A stretch of DNA of 9,318 nt from Desulfuromonadales bacterium (lineage in GTDB: Bacteria > Desulfobacterota > Desulfuromonadia > Desulfuromonadales > BM103), in contig DAOWJU010000337.1 of the NCBI GenBank assembly GCA_030640215.1, positions 1-9,318 of the forward strand, given 5' to 3'. A program made the position numbers and the translations under genes. The notes under the pieces are model-generated. The model was not told where the DNA came from. It ran no database searches and was given only the letters and a program-made list of their open reading frames with translations. Below are positions 1-6,096 of the stretch, one piece after another (positions within the stretch are counted from its first letter, which is position 1; each line of letters opens with the position of its first letter).

Positions 1-103
1 GAGGTGGCAAGATGCCCGAAACACATTGATTTTTTCGATTTTAGCCGTATATCGAAACAAAAGTTTCAACCGTCATAATGATCAAATAACTGTAAAGTAG
101 CAG

Positions 104-832
104 TCAATCATGGTCTAAATGGTTAATCGCTTTCCGGGTTGTTTTACGTAATGCCGTTTCAGCATCAAGGTTGTTGTCATGGGCGAATTTGACGAGTTCA
201 AACAGTGCCTGTCCAAGGGTCTCCTCGTCAGGTTGCCCGTTCTCATTGCTGGCTGCTGGTTCGGTACTGTCTCCTGGTTCGTTTTGGCCTCGTAGCAGTT
301 TTGACTGAGCTTCAGGTAGCTCGTTTTGACGACCAGCCCGATATATCCTGGATATCAACTTTTGGGCACGTTGCAGTGCCGGGAGGTGGGTCGGCAGGTG
401 ATCTGCAAGGCAAGTTTTGTTATGGGTTGCCTCAGATCGCTTGATTTCATCCCACTGTTTGTCCAGATCGGTTGTCTGGACTGTTGGGCCGTTTTCTTGA
501 GAATCATGCGGGCGTGCAAAGACATGTGGGTGGCGTCGAACCAATTTGTTGGCAATGCCATTCGCTACGTCGTGAAAATTAAACTGGTTACGTTCTTTAA
601 AGATCTGTGCTTGAAAAACAACCTGCAAAAGCAGGTCACCGAGTTCATCCAGGATAAGTTCTGGAGCACCATCTTCAATAGCGTCAATCAGTTCACAGGC
701 TTCTTCCAGTATGTAGGGTGCCAGACTTTCAGGGGTCTGCTCTGCATCCCAAGGGCAACCTCTTGGCGCTCTGAGGGCCTGCATGGTTTCCAGTAGATAA
801 TTTAAACTATTATGAGTGATCTTGTGAGTCAT
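104..832 (-). CDS. mazG: MazG family nucleoside triphosphate pyrophosphohydrolase, C-terminal half degenerate
   Basis: A 242-residue cytoplasmic protein of the all-alpha NTP pyrophosphohydrolase (MazG) family, which hydrolyses (d)NTPs to NMP and pyrophosphate and acts as a house-cleaning or stress enzyme. The N-terminal domain is typical: GCPWD at residues 25-29, the metal-binding EEACE at 43-47, ELGD at 63-66, the KLVRRHPHVF block at 96-105 and WDEIK at 127-131. The second domain begins normally (PALQRAQKLISRI, 151-163). After that, the usual acidic helix is replaced by a polar Gln/Asn/Glu/Pro-rich stretch (about 168-204), and the expected E-E-x-G-D-x-L-F motif reads ETLGQALF (204-211), without its Asp. 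The protein also stops shortly after, whereas E. coli MazG is about 263 residues. On the minus strand the ATG follows an AAAGGT ribosome site by 6 bases. The gene diverges from yceD. Family assignment is firm; loss of activity in the C-terminal domain is inferred. Confidence 0.93.
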   Translation of the reverse strand: MTHKITHNSLNYLLETMQALRAPRGCPWDAEQTPESLAPYILEEACELIDAIEDGAPELILDELGDLLLQVVFQAQIFKERNQFNFHDVANGIANKLVRRHPHVFARPHDSQENGPTVQTTDLDKQWDEIKRSEATHNKTCLADHLPTHLPALQRAQKLISRIYRAGRQNELPEAQSKLLRGQNEPGDSTEPAASNENGQPDEETLGQALFELVKFAHDNNLDAETALRKTTRKAINHLDHD

Positions 833-885
833 CGTTTACCTTTTTCCAAACCGTGTTGACTCCTTCTACCTCAGCTCCTGAAAGA

Positions 886-925
886 TTGCAAGAGACCCCT
901 GATTTCAGGCACTAAACTCTTGCAA
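886..925. promoter_or_regulatory. Nested palindrome in the divergent mazG/yceD intergenic region
   Basis: TTGCAAGAG (886-894) and CTCTTGCAA (917-925) form a perfect 9-bp inverted repeat. Between them lies a second palindrome, CCTGATTTCAGG (898-909). The outer half-sites are centred 31 bp apart, about three helical turns. The element sits between two divergent genes where both promoters must lie, so an operator is plausible. TTGCAA is itself a palindrome, so each outer arm could also serve as a weak -35: leftward with TAGAAG (863-868, minus strand) at 17 bp, and rightward with TAATAG (943-948) at 17 bp. The inverted repeats are directly visible; the promoter and operator roles are inference, and the -10 matches are poor. 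Confidence 0.4.
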
Positions 926-1041
926 ATTTATTCTTAATACGTTAATAGAGAGGACTTAACTCTGGACACAGATGAAACTTGACTGTCTCCGGTTGGTTCC
1001 TGTGCTGATGGCTTGCCAGATTAGATATGAGGTCGATTGTC

Positions 1042-1587
1042 GTGCTGATACAGATCGACAAACTTAAAAGACGGCCGCGACAGATCAACATCGCTGAGCA
1101 AGCAACAAACTTCCCGGCTTTACGGGATCTAATCGAGCATGGAACTGTCGCTTTCAATGAAATGATTAGTGGCAATTTAGAGGCAACCTGGGCAGGAGAT
1201 GTTATTGAGGTCTCAGGTCTGTTGTCCACTGCGGTGACTTCTCCCTGTAGTCGATGTCTGAAGCCAGTGTTCGAGCAACTGGAAGTTCAGGTAGCGCTCT
1301 GTTATTCGAGTCGTGACGATGGTGAAGAAGCTCCTGTCGTGGAAGAGCTTGAAATAGAGCATGATGAACTTGGATTGATCCCGTTCTCTGGTCCTGAAAT
1401 TGATTTACACCTGGATCTGGATCAGGAAATAGTTATGGCCTTGTCACAGCAGCCGTTGTGCCAGGAGTTATGCCGGGGACTTTGTCCTGTTTGTGGCTGT
1501 AACCTGAACCAGGGCAACTGCGATTGTGAACCACCGGTTTTTCATGCAGGGTTGGCTACTTTGAAAAGTTTTAAAGTCAAACAGTGA
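1042..1587 (+). CDS. yceD: DUF177 (YceD-like) protein linked to rpmF
   Basis: A DUF177/YceD family protein of 181 residues, almost always encoded just upstream of rpmF. Bacterial and plant members have been linked to 23S rRNA accumulation and large-subunit assembly; the biochemical role is unsettled. The sequence has a CSRC pair (residues 69-72) and a Cys-rich block (140-162) with CRGLCPVCGCNLN followed by CDC, a likely zinc or structural Cys cluster typical of this family outside the enterics. The middle (about 95-115) is acidic. I chose GTG at 1042 because GAGGT (1029-1033) sits 8 bases upstream and the protein then begins with a family-like VLIQIDKLK. An in-frame ATG at 1027 would add five residues but has no visible ribosome site. 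It is the first gene of the rightward run and is 129 bp from rpmF. Its last codons lie inside a direct repeat. Confidence 0.85.
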   Translation: MLIQIDKLKRRPRQINIAEQATNFPALRDLIEHGTVAFNEMISGNLEATWAGDVIEVSGLLSTAVTSPCSRCLKPVFEQLEVQVALCYSSRDDGEEAPVVEELEIEHDELGLIPFSGPEIDLHLDLDQEIVMALSQQPLCQELCRGLCPVCGCNLNQGNCDCEPPVFHAGLATLKSFKVKQ

Positions 1588-1607
1588 ACATAGTATTTAA
1601 AGTCAAA
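1570..1607 (+). repeat. 12-bp direct repeat straddling the yceD stop codon
   Basis: TTTAAAGTCAAA occurs at 1570-1581, encoding the end of the DUF177 protein, and again at 1596-1607 in the spacer, with a period of 26 bp. Similar flanking bases (CAG versus TAG after each copy) suggest a small local tandem duplication across the stop codon at 1585-1587. No function can be read from it. Confidence 0.6.
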
Positions 1608-1620
1608 TAGCTAAAACGCA

Positions 1621-1669
1621 AGGGCCTGCGGCCCTATCATTAAAATTACAAAGGGCCTGCGGCCCTATC
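1621..1669 (+). repeat. Two identical hairpin-forming repeats in the rpmF leader
   Basis: AGGGCCTGCGGCCCTATC is present twice without change, at 1621-1638 and 1652-1669, 31 bp apart. Each copy folds into a perfect 6-bp stem (AGGGCC/GGCCCT) with a TGC loop. Neither copy is followed by a T-run, so these are not classical intrinsic terminators. They lie between yceD and rpmF, where mRNA processing, stabilisation or regulation of rpmF translation would be possible roles. The repeats and stems are directly visible; the role is inferred. Confidence 0.65.
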
Positions 1670-1680
1670 TCAACATAAAA

Positions 1681-1695
1681 ACCGGTTGTTCCGGT
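1681..1695 (+). promoter_or_regulatory. Small hairpin just upstream of the rpmF ribosome binding site
   Basis: ACCGG (1681-1685), the loop TTGTT and CCGGT (1691-1695) form a perfect 5-bp stem, ending 4 bases before the AAGGAG ribosome site (1700-1705) of rpmF. With the two GC-rich repeats upstream, this makes a leader of three successive hairpins. The stem is short, and any effect on translation is a guess. Confidence 0.35.
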
Positions 1696-1716
1696 ATCCA
1701 AGGAGACACTCAGACA

Positions 1717-1896
1717 ATGGCAGTACCAAAGAAAAAGACTTCGAAATCTAAACGCGATATGCGCCGTTCCCATGATAGCTTGAAAGCTCCAGGTATCTCT
1801 CTGTGCCCGCAATGTCAGGAGCCGAAGCAATCTCATCGCGCTTGTCCTTCCTGTGGTAGCTACAAGGGTAAGGATGTTCTTGGCACCCAAGAGTAG
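1717..1896 (+). CDS. rpmF: 50S ribosomal protein L32 (bL32)
   Basis: A 59-residue protein of the large ribosomal subunit. It opens with the family signature [19 protein letters not shown], and near the C-terminus it has a four-Cys zinc ribbon: CPQC at 30-33 and CPSC at 43-46. This is therefore the zinc-binding (C+) form. Length and basic character match bL32. The ATG follows AAGGAG (1700-1705) by 11 bases. The gene sits between the DUF177 gene and plsX, the usual arrangement in many bacteria. The 129-bp leader holds direct repeats and three hairpins. The TAG stop is followed after 11 bases by the plsX TTG start, so the two genes are probably co-transcribed and translationally coupled. Confidence 0.97.
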   Translation: MAVPKKKTSKSKRDMRRSHDSLKAPGISLCPQCQEPKQSHRACPSCGSYKGKDVLGTQE

Positions 1897-1907
1897 GGGC
1901 GCTTCTT

Positions 1908-2951
1908 TTGCGTAAAAACCCTATAGTTGCTGTTGATGTCATGGGCGGGGACAATTCACCTGCTCATGAGATTGCTGGTGCCGTCATGGCGGCCAGAAAA
2001 TGGCAGATTCCCATTGTATTGGTCGGTAAGGCCGAGTCGGTTGCAAAAGAACTGGCGAACCACGATGTTAAGGGCCTGGATATCCGTGTTGAGCATGCAA
2101 GTGAAGTTGTCGGCATGCACGATTCGGCTTCTGATGCTGTGCGCAAAAAGAAGGACTCTTCCGTACGCGTTGCATTTAATCTGGCCAAGCAAGGGACTGC
2201 TGATGCTGTGGTCAGCACCGGTAACTCTGGTGCCACAATGGCATGCGGAATGTTTGTCCTTAAACGTATTCCCGGCATAGACCGACCGGCGATCGTGACG
2301 GTTGTTCCCAATCTCAAAGATCAAACACTTATTCTGGACGTTGGCGGCAATGTTGATTGTAAGTCTCCGCACCTTGTTCAGTTTGCCTTAATGGGCAGTG
2401 TTTATGCTTCCCAGATGCTTGGCAAAAGTGCCCCACGTATTGGACTTTTGTCTAATGGCGAAGAAGAGTCAAAGGGGAACGAATTGACTCGTGAAGCCAA
2501 CCAGGCCCTCAAGGAGACTTCGCTGAACTATACCGGTTATATTGAAGGGCGTGATATCTATAATGGTCGTACTGATGTCGTTGTCTGTGACGGTTTCGTC
2601 GGCAATGTTGTCCTGAAGGTTTCTGAAGGACTGGCGGAGGCGATTGGTGCCATGTTGCGCGAAGCGTTCAGCTCAAGTCTTTTAACTAAGATTGGATATC
2701 TCCTGGCCAAGCCTGCTCTTAAAACTTTTCGCAAGAAAGTTGATTACGCGGAATATGGCGGTGCTCCATTGCTGGGCATTCAAGGGACGGCAATGATCTG
2801 TCACGGTAGTTCCAACCCGAGAGCTATTATGAATGCCATCAAAATGGCTTATGATAGCGAGACACATCAGATCAGTCAGAAATTGGCTGAACGTCTTGAG
2901 GAAATCAGGGCTGAACACTATAGCAAGACCGACTCTGCTGTTGTCGCCTAA
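1908..2951 (+). CDS. plsX: Phosphate acyltransferase PlsX (acyl-ACP:phosphate)
   Basis: PlsX is a peripheral membrane enzyme that converts acyl-ACP and phosphate to acyl-phosphate, the acyl donor for PlsY in phosphatidic acid synthesis. The 347-residue length is normal. Family motifs include AVDVMGGD (8-15), STGNSGA (103-109), [10 protein letters not shown] (143-152; most homologues have GAN rather than GGN), LSNGEE (181-186), the [15 protein letters not shown] block (about 223-237) and YGGAPLLG (283-290). The start is TTG, 11 bases after the rpmF stop. The G-run 1896-1899, overlapping that stop codon, is the only apparent ribosome site, so expression is probably coupled to rpmF. No ATG lies between the rpmF stop and the first motif. 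The gene is followed 31 bp later by fabH. Confidence 0.96.
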   Translation: MRKNPIVAVDVMGGDNSPAHEIAGAVMAARKWQIPIVLVGKAESVAKELANHDVKGLDIRVEHASEVVGMHDSASDAVRKKKDSSVRVAFNLAKQGTADAVVSTGNSGATMACGMFVLKRIPGIDRPAIVTVVPNLKDQTLILDVGGNVDCKSPHLVQFALMGSVYASQMLGKSAPRIGLLSNGEEESKGNELTREANQALKETSLNYTGYIEGRDIYNGRTDVVVCDGFVGNVVLKVSEGLAEAIGAMLREAFSSSLLTKIGYLLAKPALKTFRKKVDYAEYGGAPLLGIQGTAMICHGSSNPRAIMNAIKMAYDSETHQISQKLAERLEEIRAEHYSKTDSAVVA

Positions 2952-2982
2952 CCGAACACTTTAATCTTCAAGGAGCAGGATT

Positions 2983-3963
2983 GTGATCAGAGCAAGAATC
3001 ACCGGAACTGGATCCTATGTCCCCGAAAAAGTTCTGACCAACTTGGATATCGAGAAATTTCTCGATACCAATGATGAATGGATCAGAGCTCGTACGGGAA
3101 TTAGTGAGCGTCACATTGCGGCTGATGGTGAACAGACCTCAGATCTGGCTACACGTGCTGCAGAGCGTGCTATGGAAATGGCGGGGGTCTCCGCAGATGA
3201 GATCGACCTGATCGTGGTCGGCACTATCACCGGTGATTATCCCTGGCCAGCGACTGCGTGTGTGGTACAGGCTAATCTTGGCGCTAAGAATGCGGGAGCT
3301 TTTGATGTCTCTGCCGCCTGTAGCGGTTTTCTCTATGCTTTGTCCTGTGCTGTTGATCGTGTTGAAGCCGGGCGTGCCCAAAAGGTGCTGGTTATCGGTG
3401 CCGAAATCCTGAGTAGAATCGTTAACTGGGAAGACCGTAACACCTGTATATTGTTTGGCGATGCAGCCGGTGCGGTTATCGTTGAAGCGGGCGAAGGTGA
3501 TCGCGGAATTCTTTCCACTCACCTGCATGCAGACGGAACCCAGCTCGAACTTCTTTATCAGCCTGGATTTGGTACCAAAAACCTACCGAGCGTGGAAGCA
3601 CTGAAGGACAAAAGTTACTTTTTAGAGATGCAGGGTAACGAAGTTTTTAAGGTTGCTGTGCGTTCGATGGCCAGTGTTGCCAAAATTGCTCTCGAGGCAA
3701 ACGGTATGACTGCGGAGGATGTTGATCTGTTTATTCCTCATCAGGCCAATATCCGTATTCTAAATGCTACGGCAAAAAAGATCGGCTTGAAAGACGAACA
3801 GGTTTATATCAACGTTGATCGTTTCGGTAATACTTCGGGCGCGACGATTCCGTTAGCCTTGGATGAAGCGAACCGAGCCGGTCGCATTAAAGAAGGTGAC
3901 ATCCTTCTGCTTGACGCTTTTGGCGGCGGATTCACCTGGGCTGCAACACTGTTGCGCTGGTAA
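2983..3963 (+). CDS. fabH: Beta-ketoacyl-ACP synthase III (FabH)
   Basis: FabH starts fatty-acid synthesis by condensing an acyl-CoA primer, usually acetyl-CoA or branched acyl-CoA, with malonyl-ACP. The 326 residues show the full catalytic triad: Cys113 in the SAACSGF context, His253 in IPHQANIRI and Asn283 in FGNTSGATIP. The N-terminal ITGTGSYVPE and the C-terminal DAFGGGFTWAATLLRW are also typical. The start is GTG, 7 bases after AAGGAG (2970-2975). It lies 31 bp after plsX and 36 bp before fabD within the same run. Primer preference (acetyl versus branched) cannot be judged from the sequence alone. Confidence 0.97.
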   Translation: MIRARITGTGSYVPEKVLTNLDIEKFLDTNDEWIRARTGISERHIAADGEQTSDLATRAAERAMEMAGVSADEIDLIVVGTITGDYPWPATACVVQANLGAKNAGAFDVSAACSGFLYALSCAVDRVEAGRAQKVLVIGAEILSRIVNWEDRNTCILFGDAAGAVIVEAGEGDRGILSTHLHADGTQLELLYQPGFGTKNLPSVEALKDKSYFLEMQGNEVFKVAVRSMASVAKIALEANGMTAEDVDLFIPHQANIRILNATAKKIGLKDEQVYINVDRFGNTSGATIPLALDEANRAGRIKEGDILLLDAFGGGFTWAATLLRW

Positions 3964-3999
3964 ACTGAATTATTTAGTGATTGAAGGTATCTGACTACG

Positions 4000-4920
4000 A
4001 TGATTGCTTTTTTATTCCCCGGCCAAGGCTCACAACATGCTGGCATGGGCAAGGACCTTGCCGATAATTTCCCGATTGCCCGTCAGCTTTTTGAGGAAGC
4101 CAACGACGCGCTCGGTTTTGACCTGACTTCACTCTGCTATAACGGTCCTGAAGAAGATCTTAAGCTGACAGCTAATACGCAGCCGGCAATACTCACGACC
4201 AGTGTTGCAGCTCTGCGGGTGCTTGAGGCTGAAACCGGTCTCATACCAGCATTTACAGCCGGACATTCGCTTGGAGAATACAGTGCCTTGGTTTGCTCCG
4301 GCGCTCTCGCCTTTGCCGATGCTGTGCGTACTGTTCGCCAGCGTGGTACTTTCATGCAGGAAGCCGTTCCGGTTGGTACTGGTTCTATGGCTGCAATTCT
4401 TGGTCTTGACCCGGAAGCTCTTGATGCTGTTTGTCTTGACGCTTCTCAGGGGCAGGTGGTTTCACCCGCCAACTACAACAGCGACGGGCAAGTGGTTATC
4501 GCTGGCCATACCGAAGCGGTAACCCGTGCCATTGATCTGGCGAAGGAAAAGGGCGCAAAAAGAGCTATGCCGTTGCCGGTCAGCGCACCTTTTCATTGTA
4601 GCTTGATGATTCCTGCTGCTGTGCGTCTGGCTGATGTCCTGACTGATGTTGCTGTCAATGAAATGTCATGTCCGGTTGTAAGCAATGTTGAGGCGACACC
4701 GAATCAGGATGCCTCTCGTGTCTGTGATTTATTGGTTCGCCAGGTCAGTGCGCCGGTGCGTTGGCAAGAGACTGTTGCCTGTATGGTTAACCTGGGTGTC
4801 GAGCGTTATGTTGAGATAGGTCCAGGCAAGGTTCTTTCCGGTCTGGTAAAACGCATGGCGAAAGGCAGCACCATTCAGAATGTACAAAATGTTGCTGATC
4901 TCAGCAAACTTGCCGGATAA
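4000..4920 (+). CDS. fabD: Malonyl-CoA:ACP transacylase (FabD)
   Basis: FabD transfers malonyl groups from CoA to the phosphopantetheine arm of ACP, supplying the extender for FabH and FabF. The 306 residues contain GQGSQ (8-12), the nucleophile Ser90 in GHSLGEYSAL, the carboxylate-binding Arg115 in RQRG, and the catalytic His199 in SAPFH. The VEIGPGKVL element lies near the end (271-279). The ATG follows a modest AAGGT (3984-3988) by 11 bases. The neighbours are fabH and fabG, and the fabG start lies 19 bp after this stop. Confidence 0.97.
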   Translation: MIAFLFPGQGSQHAGMGKDLADNFPIARQLFEEANDALGFDLTSLCYNGPEEDLKLTANTQPAILTTSVAALRVLEAETGLIPAFTAGHSLGEYSALVCSGALAFADAVRTVRQRGTFMQEAVPVGTGSMAAILGLDPEALDAVCLDASQGQVVSPANYNSDGQVVIAGHTEAVTRAIDLAKEKGAKRAMPLPVSAPFHCSLMIPAAVRLADVLTDVAVNEMSCPVVSNVEATPNQDASRVCDLLVRQVSAPVRWQETVACMVNLGVERYVEIGPGKVLSGLVKRMAKGSTIQNVQNVADLSKLAG

Positions 4921-4939
4921 CTGCAGGAGATATTGAAAT

Positions 4940-5677
4940 ATGCTGTCTGATAAAGTTGCCATCGTTACAGGAGCATCACGAGGGATCGGTCGGGTGATTG
5001 CCCTTGCACTTGCCGGACAAGGCGCTAAAGTTGTTGCGTCGGCCCGTAATGCCGAAGCTCTGGAAAGTCTGATTGCAGAGATCAAGGCGCAGGGTGGTGA
5101 TGCTCTGGCCGTTGTTGGCGATGTAGCGCTGGAAGCTGATGCAAACAACCTCATCGGTCAGGCTGTCGCAATTTTTGGAAAGGTTGATATCCTTGTCAAT
5201 AATGCCGGGATCACTCGTGACGGTTTATTGCTGCGGATGAAAAGTGATGACTGGGATGCTGTCCTCGATACAAATCTGAAAGGTGCTTTTCTTTGCTCCA
5301 AGGCAGTTGCTAAAGTTATGAGTAAACAGAGATCCGGGCGTATTATCAACATGTCATCGGTGGTCGGAGAAATGGGCAATGCTGGTCAGGCGAACTACTG
5401 TGCAAGCAAGGCTGGTTTGATCGGACTGACAAAGTCGGTTGCCCGTGAGTTTGCCCGCCGTAACGTAACAGTGAATGCCGTCACGCCGGGCTTCATAGTG
5501 ACTGACATGACTGAGAATATGACCGATAAGGCTCGCGAGGCCATGATCGAGCAGATTCCGCTTGGTCGTCTTGGTGAGTCAGAAGATGTCGCCAATGCTG
5601 TGCTTTTTCTTGCTTCTGACCAGTCATCCTATATCACTGGGCAGGTGCTTGGCGTCAATGGCGGAATGTATATGTAG
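4940..5677 (+). CDS. fabG: 3-oxoacyl-ACP reductase (FabG)
   Basis: FabG is the NADPH-dependent reductase that converts 3-ketoacyl-ACP to (R)-3-hydroxyacyl-ACP. This 245-residue classical short-chain dehydrogenase shows the cofactor motif TGASRGIG (10-17), NNAG (87-90), the active-site Ser140, Tyr153 and Lys157 (in YCASK), and a C-terminal GQVLGVNGGMYM. The PGFIVTDM loop (183-190) is the usual FabG substrate-loop sequence. AGGAGA (4925-4930) lies 9 bases before the ATG. Operon position between fabD and acpP supports the fatty-acid role over other SDR functions. Confidence 0.97.
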   Translation: MLSDKVAIVTGASRGIGRVIALALAGQGAKVVASARNAEALESLIAEIKAQGGDALAVVGDVALEADANNLIGQAVAIFGKVDILVNNAGITRDGLLLRMKSDDWDAVLDTNLKGAFLCSKAVAKVMSKQRSGRIINMSSVVGEMGNAGQANYCASKAGLIGLTKSVAREFARRNVTVNAVTPGFIVTDMTENMTDKAREAMIEQIPLGRLGESEDVANAVLFLASDQSSYITGQVLGVNGGMYM

Positions 5678-5689
5678 GTCCACCAAAGT

Positions 5690-5706
5690 ATTATCATAAT
5701 CATAAT
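5690..5706. promoter_or_regulatory. AT-rich repeat in the fabG-acpP gap, possible promoter or operator
   Basis: ATTAT-C-ATAAT (5690-5700) is a perfect 5-bp inverted repeat around one base, and CATAAT recurs in tandem (5695-5700, 5701-5706). CATAAT matches the -10 consensus at five of six positions, but I see no good -35 at the right distance. An additional acpP promoter or a regulator site would suit this 73-bp gap, since ACP is needed in large amounts. Only the repeats are observed. Confidence 0.2.
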
Positions 5707-5750
5707 GAGACGGTCGTAGATCGGATCGAAACCAAGAGGAGGAAAATAAA

Positions 5751-5984
5751 ATGGCTAATGTTGCAGAGCGTATCAAGCAGATTGTTGCAGAGCAGTTGGG
5801 TGTAGAAGAGGATCAGGTTACCACGAAAGCGTCTTTCATGGATGATCTGGGTGCTGACTCTCTGGACACGGTAGAGCTGGTTATGGCTCTTGAGGAAGAA
5901 TTCGACATCGAAATCTCTGATGAAGATGCTGAAAAAATTCAGACTGTTCAGAATGCGATTGATTATATCGGCAAAATTTCCTAA
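5751..5984 (+). CDS. acpP: Acyl carrier protein
   Basis: A 77-residue acidic four-helix protein that carries growing acyl chains on a 4'-phosphopantetheine arm. The attachment site is Ser37 in the [18 protein letters not shown] segment, and helix II after it is the conserved partner-recognition face. Length and sequence match housekeeping type II ACP. It has the strongest ribosome site of the window: AGAGGAGG (5735-5742), 8 bases before the ATG. It is placed between fabG and fabF as in many bacteria. Two stable hairpins follow the stop codon, possibly raising the stability or level of the acpP part of the transcript. Confidence 0.98.
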   Translation: MANVAERIKQIVAEQLGVEEDQVTTKASFMDDLGADSLDTVELVMALEEEFDIEISDEDAEKIQTVQNAIDYIGKIS

Positions 5985-5990
5985 ATCCTT

Positions 5991-6019
5991 GACAACCGCA
6001 GCTCACTGCTGCGTTTGTC
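5991..6019 (+). promoter_or_regulatory. Stem-loop directly after acpP
   Basis: GACAA pairs with TTGTC and CGCAGC with GCTGCG, around the loop TCACT and with one C/T mismatch, giving a 29-base hairpin that begins 6 bases after the acpP stop. No T-run follows (GCTTATAA), so efficient intrinsic termination is unlikely. A partial terminator or an mRNA 3'-end stabiliser is more plausible. The role is inferred. Confidence 0.5.
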
Positions 6020-6038
6020 GCTTATAACAGATCCTGCC

Positions 6039-6063
6039 CCGGCAGCCCAGATTGGGCTGCCGG
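6039..6063 (+). promoter_or_regulatory. Very stable GC-rich hairpin between acpP and fabF
   Basis: CCGGCAGCCCA (6039-6049) pairs perfectly with TGGGCTGCCGG (6053-6063) around a GAT loop, giving 11 uninterrupted base pairs. It ends 17 bases before the fabF ribosome site GGAGG (6081-6085). No T-tract follows. With the preceding stem-loop it makes a two-hairpin spacer that could separate acpP and fabF expression by processing or partial termination. Confidence 0.55.
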
Positions 6064-6096
6064 CGGTCGGCTTTGTGTTGGGAGGACAATAGCCTC

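Noticed and set aside
33..67. Small inverted repeats (TTTCGAT/ATCGAAA at 33-39 and 51-57; GAAAC/GTTTC at 54-58 and 63-67) as a mazG terminator.
   Set aside because: They are AT-rich and weak, overlap each other, and on the mazG strand the bases after the stem are A-rich rather than T-rich.
1..100. Frames 1 and 2 on the + strand are open from the window edge to stops at 76-78 and 98-100, as if a gene ended here, converging on mazG.
   Set aside because: The open stretches are only 25 and 32 codons, two frames are open at once, and neither peptide resembles a family I recognise.
326..796. A 156-codon open frame opposite mazG.
   Set aside because: mazG has unmistakable family motifs over this region; the opposite frame has no recognisable domain or ribosome site and is a codon-bias shadow.
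5989..6028. TTGACA (5989-5994) and TATAAC (6023-6028) as a fabF promoter.
   Set aside because: The spacer is 28 bp, far from 16-18, and is occupied by a stem-loop; the TTGACA bases are mostly part of that stem.
6052..6096. Longer fabF start at ATG 6052.
   Set aside because: The 15 extra residues are not family-like, the ATG lies in the loop and stem of the strong hairpin, and the ribosome site GGAGG is placed for ATG 6097.
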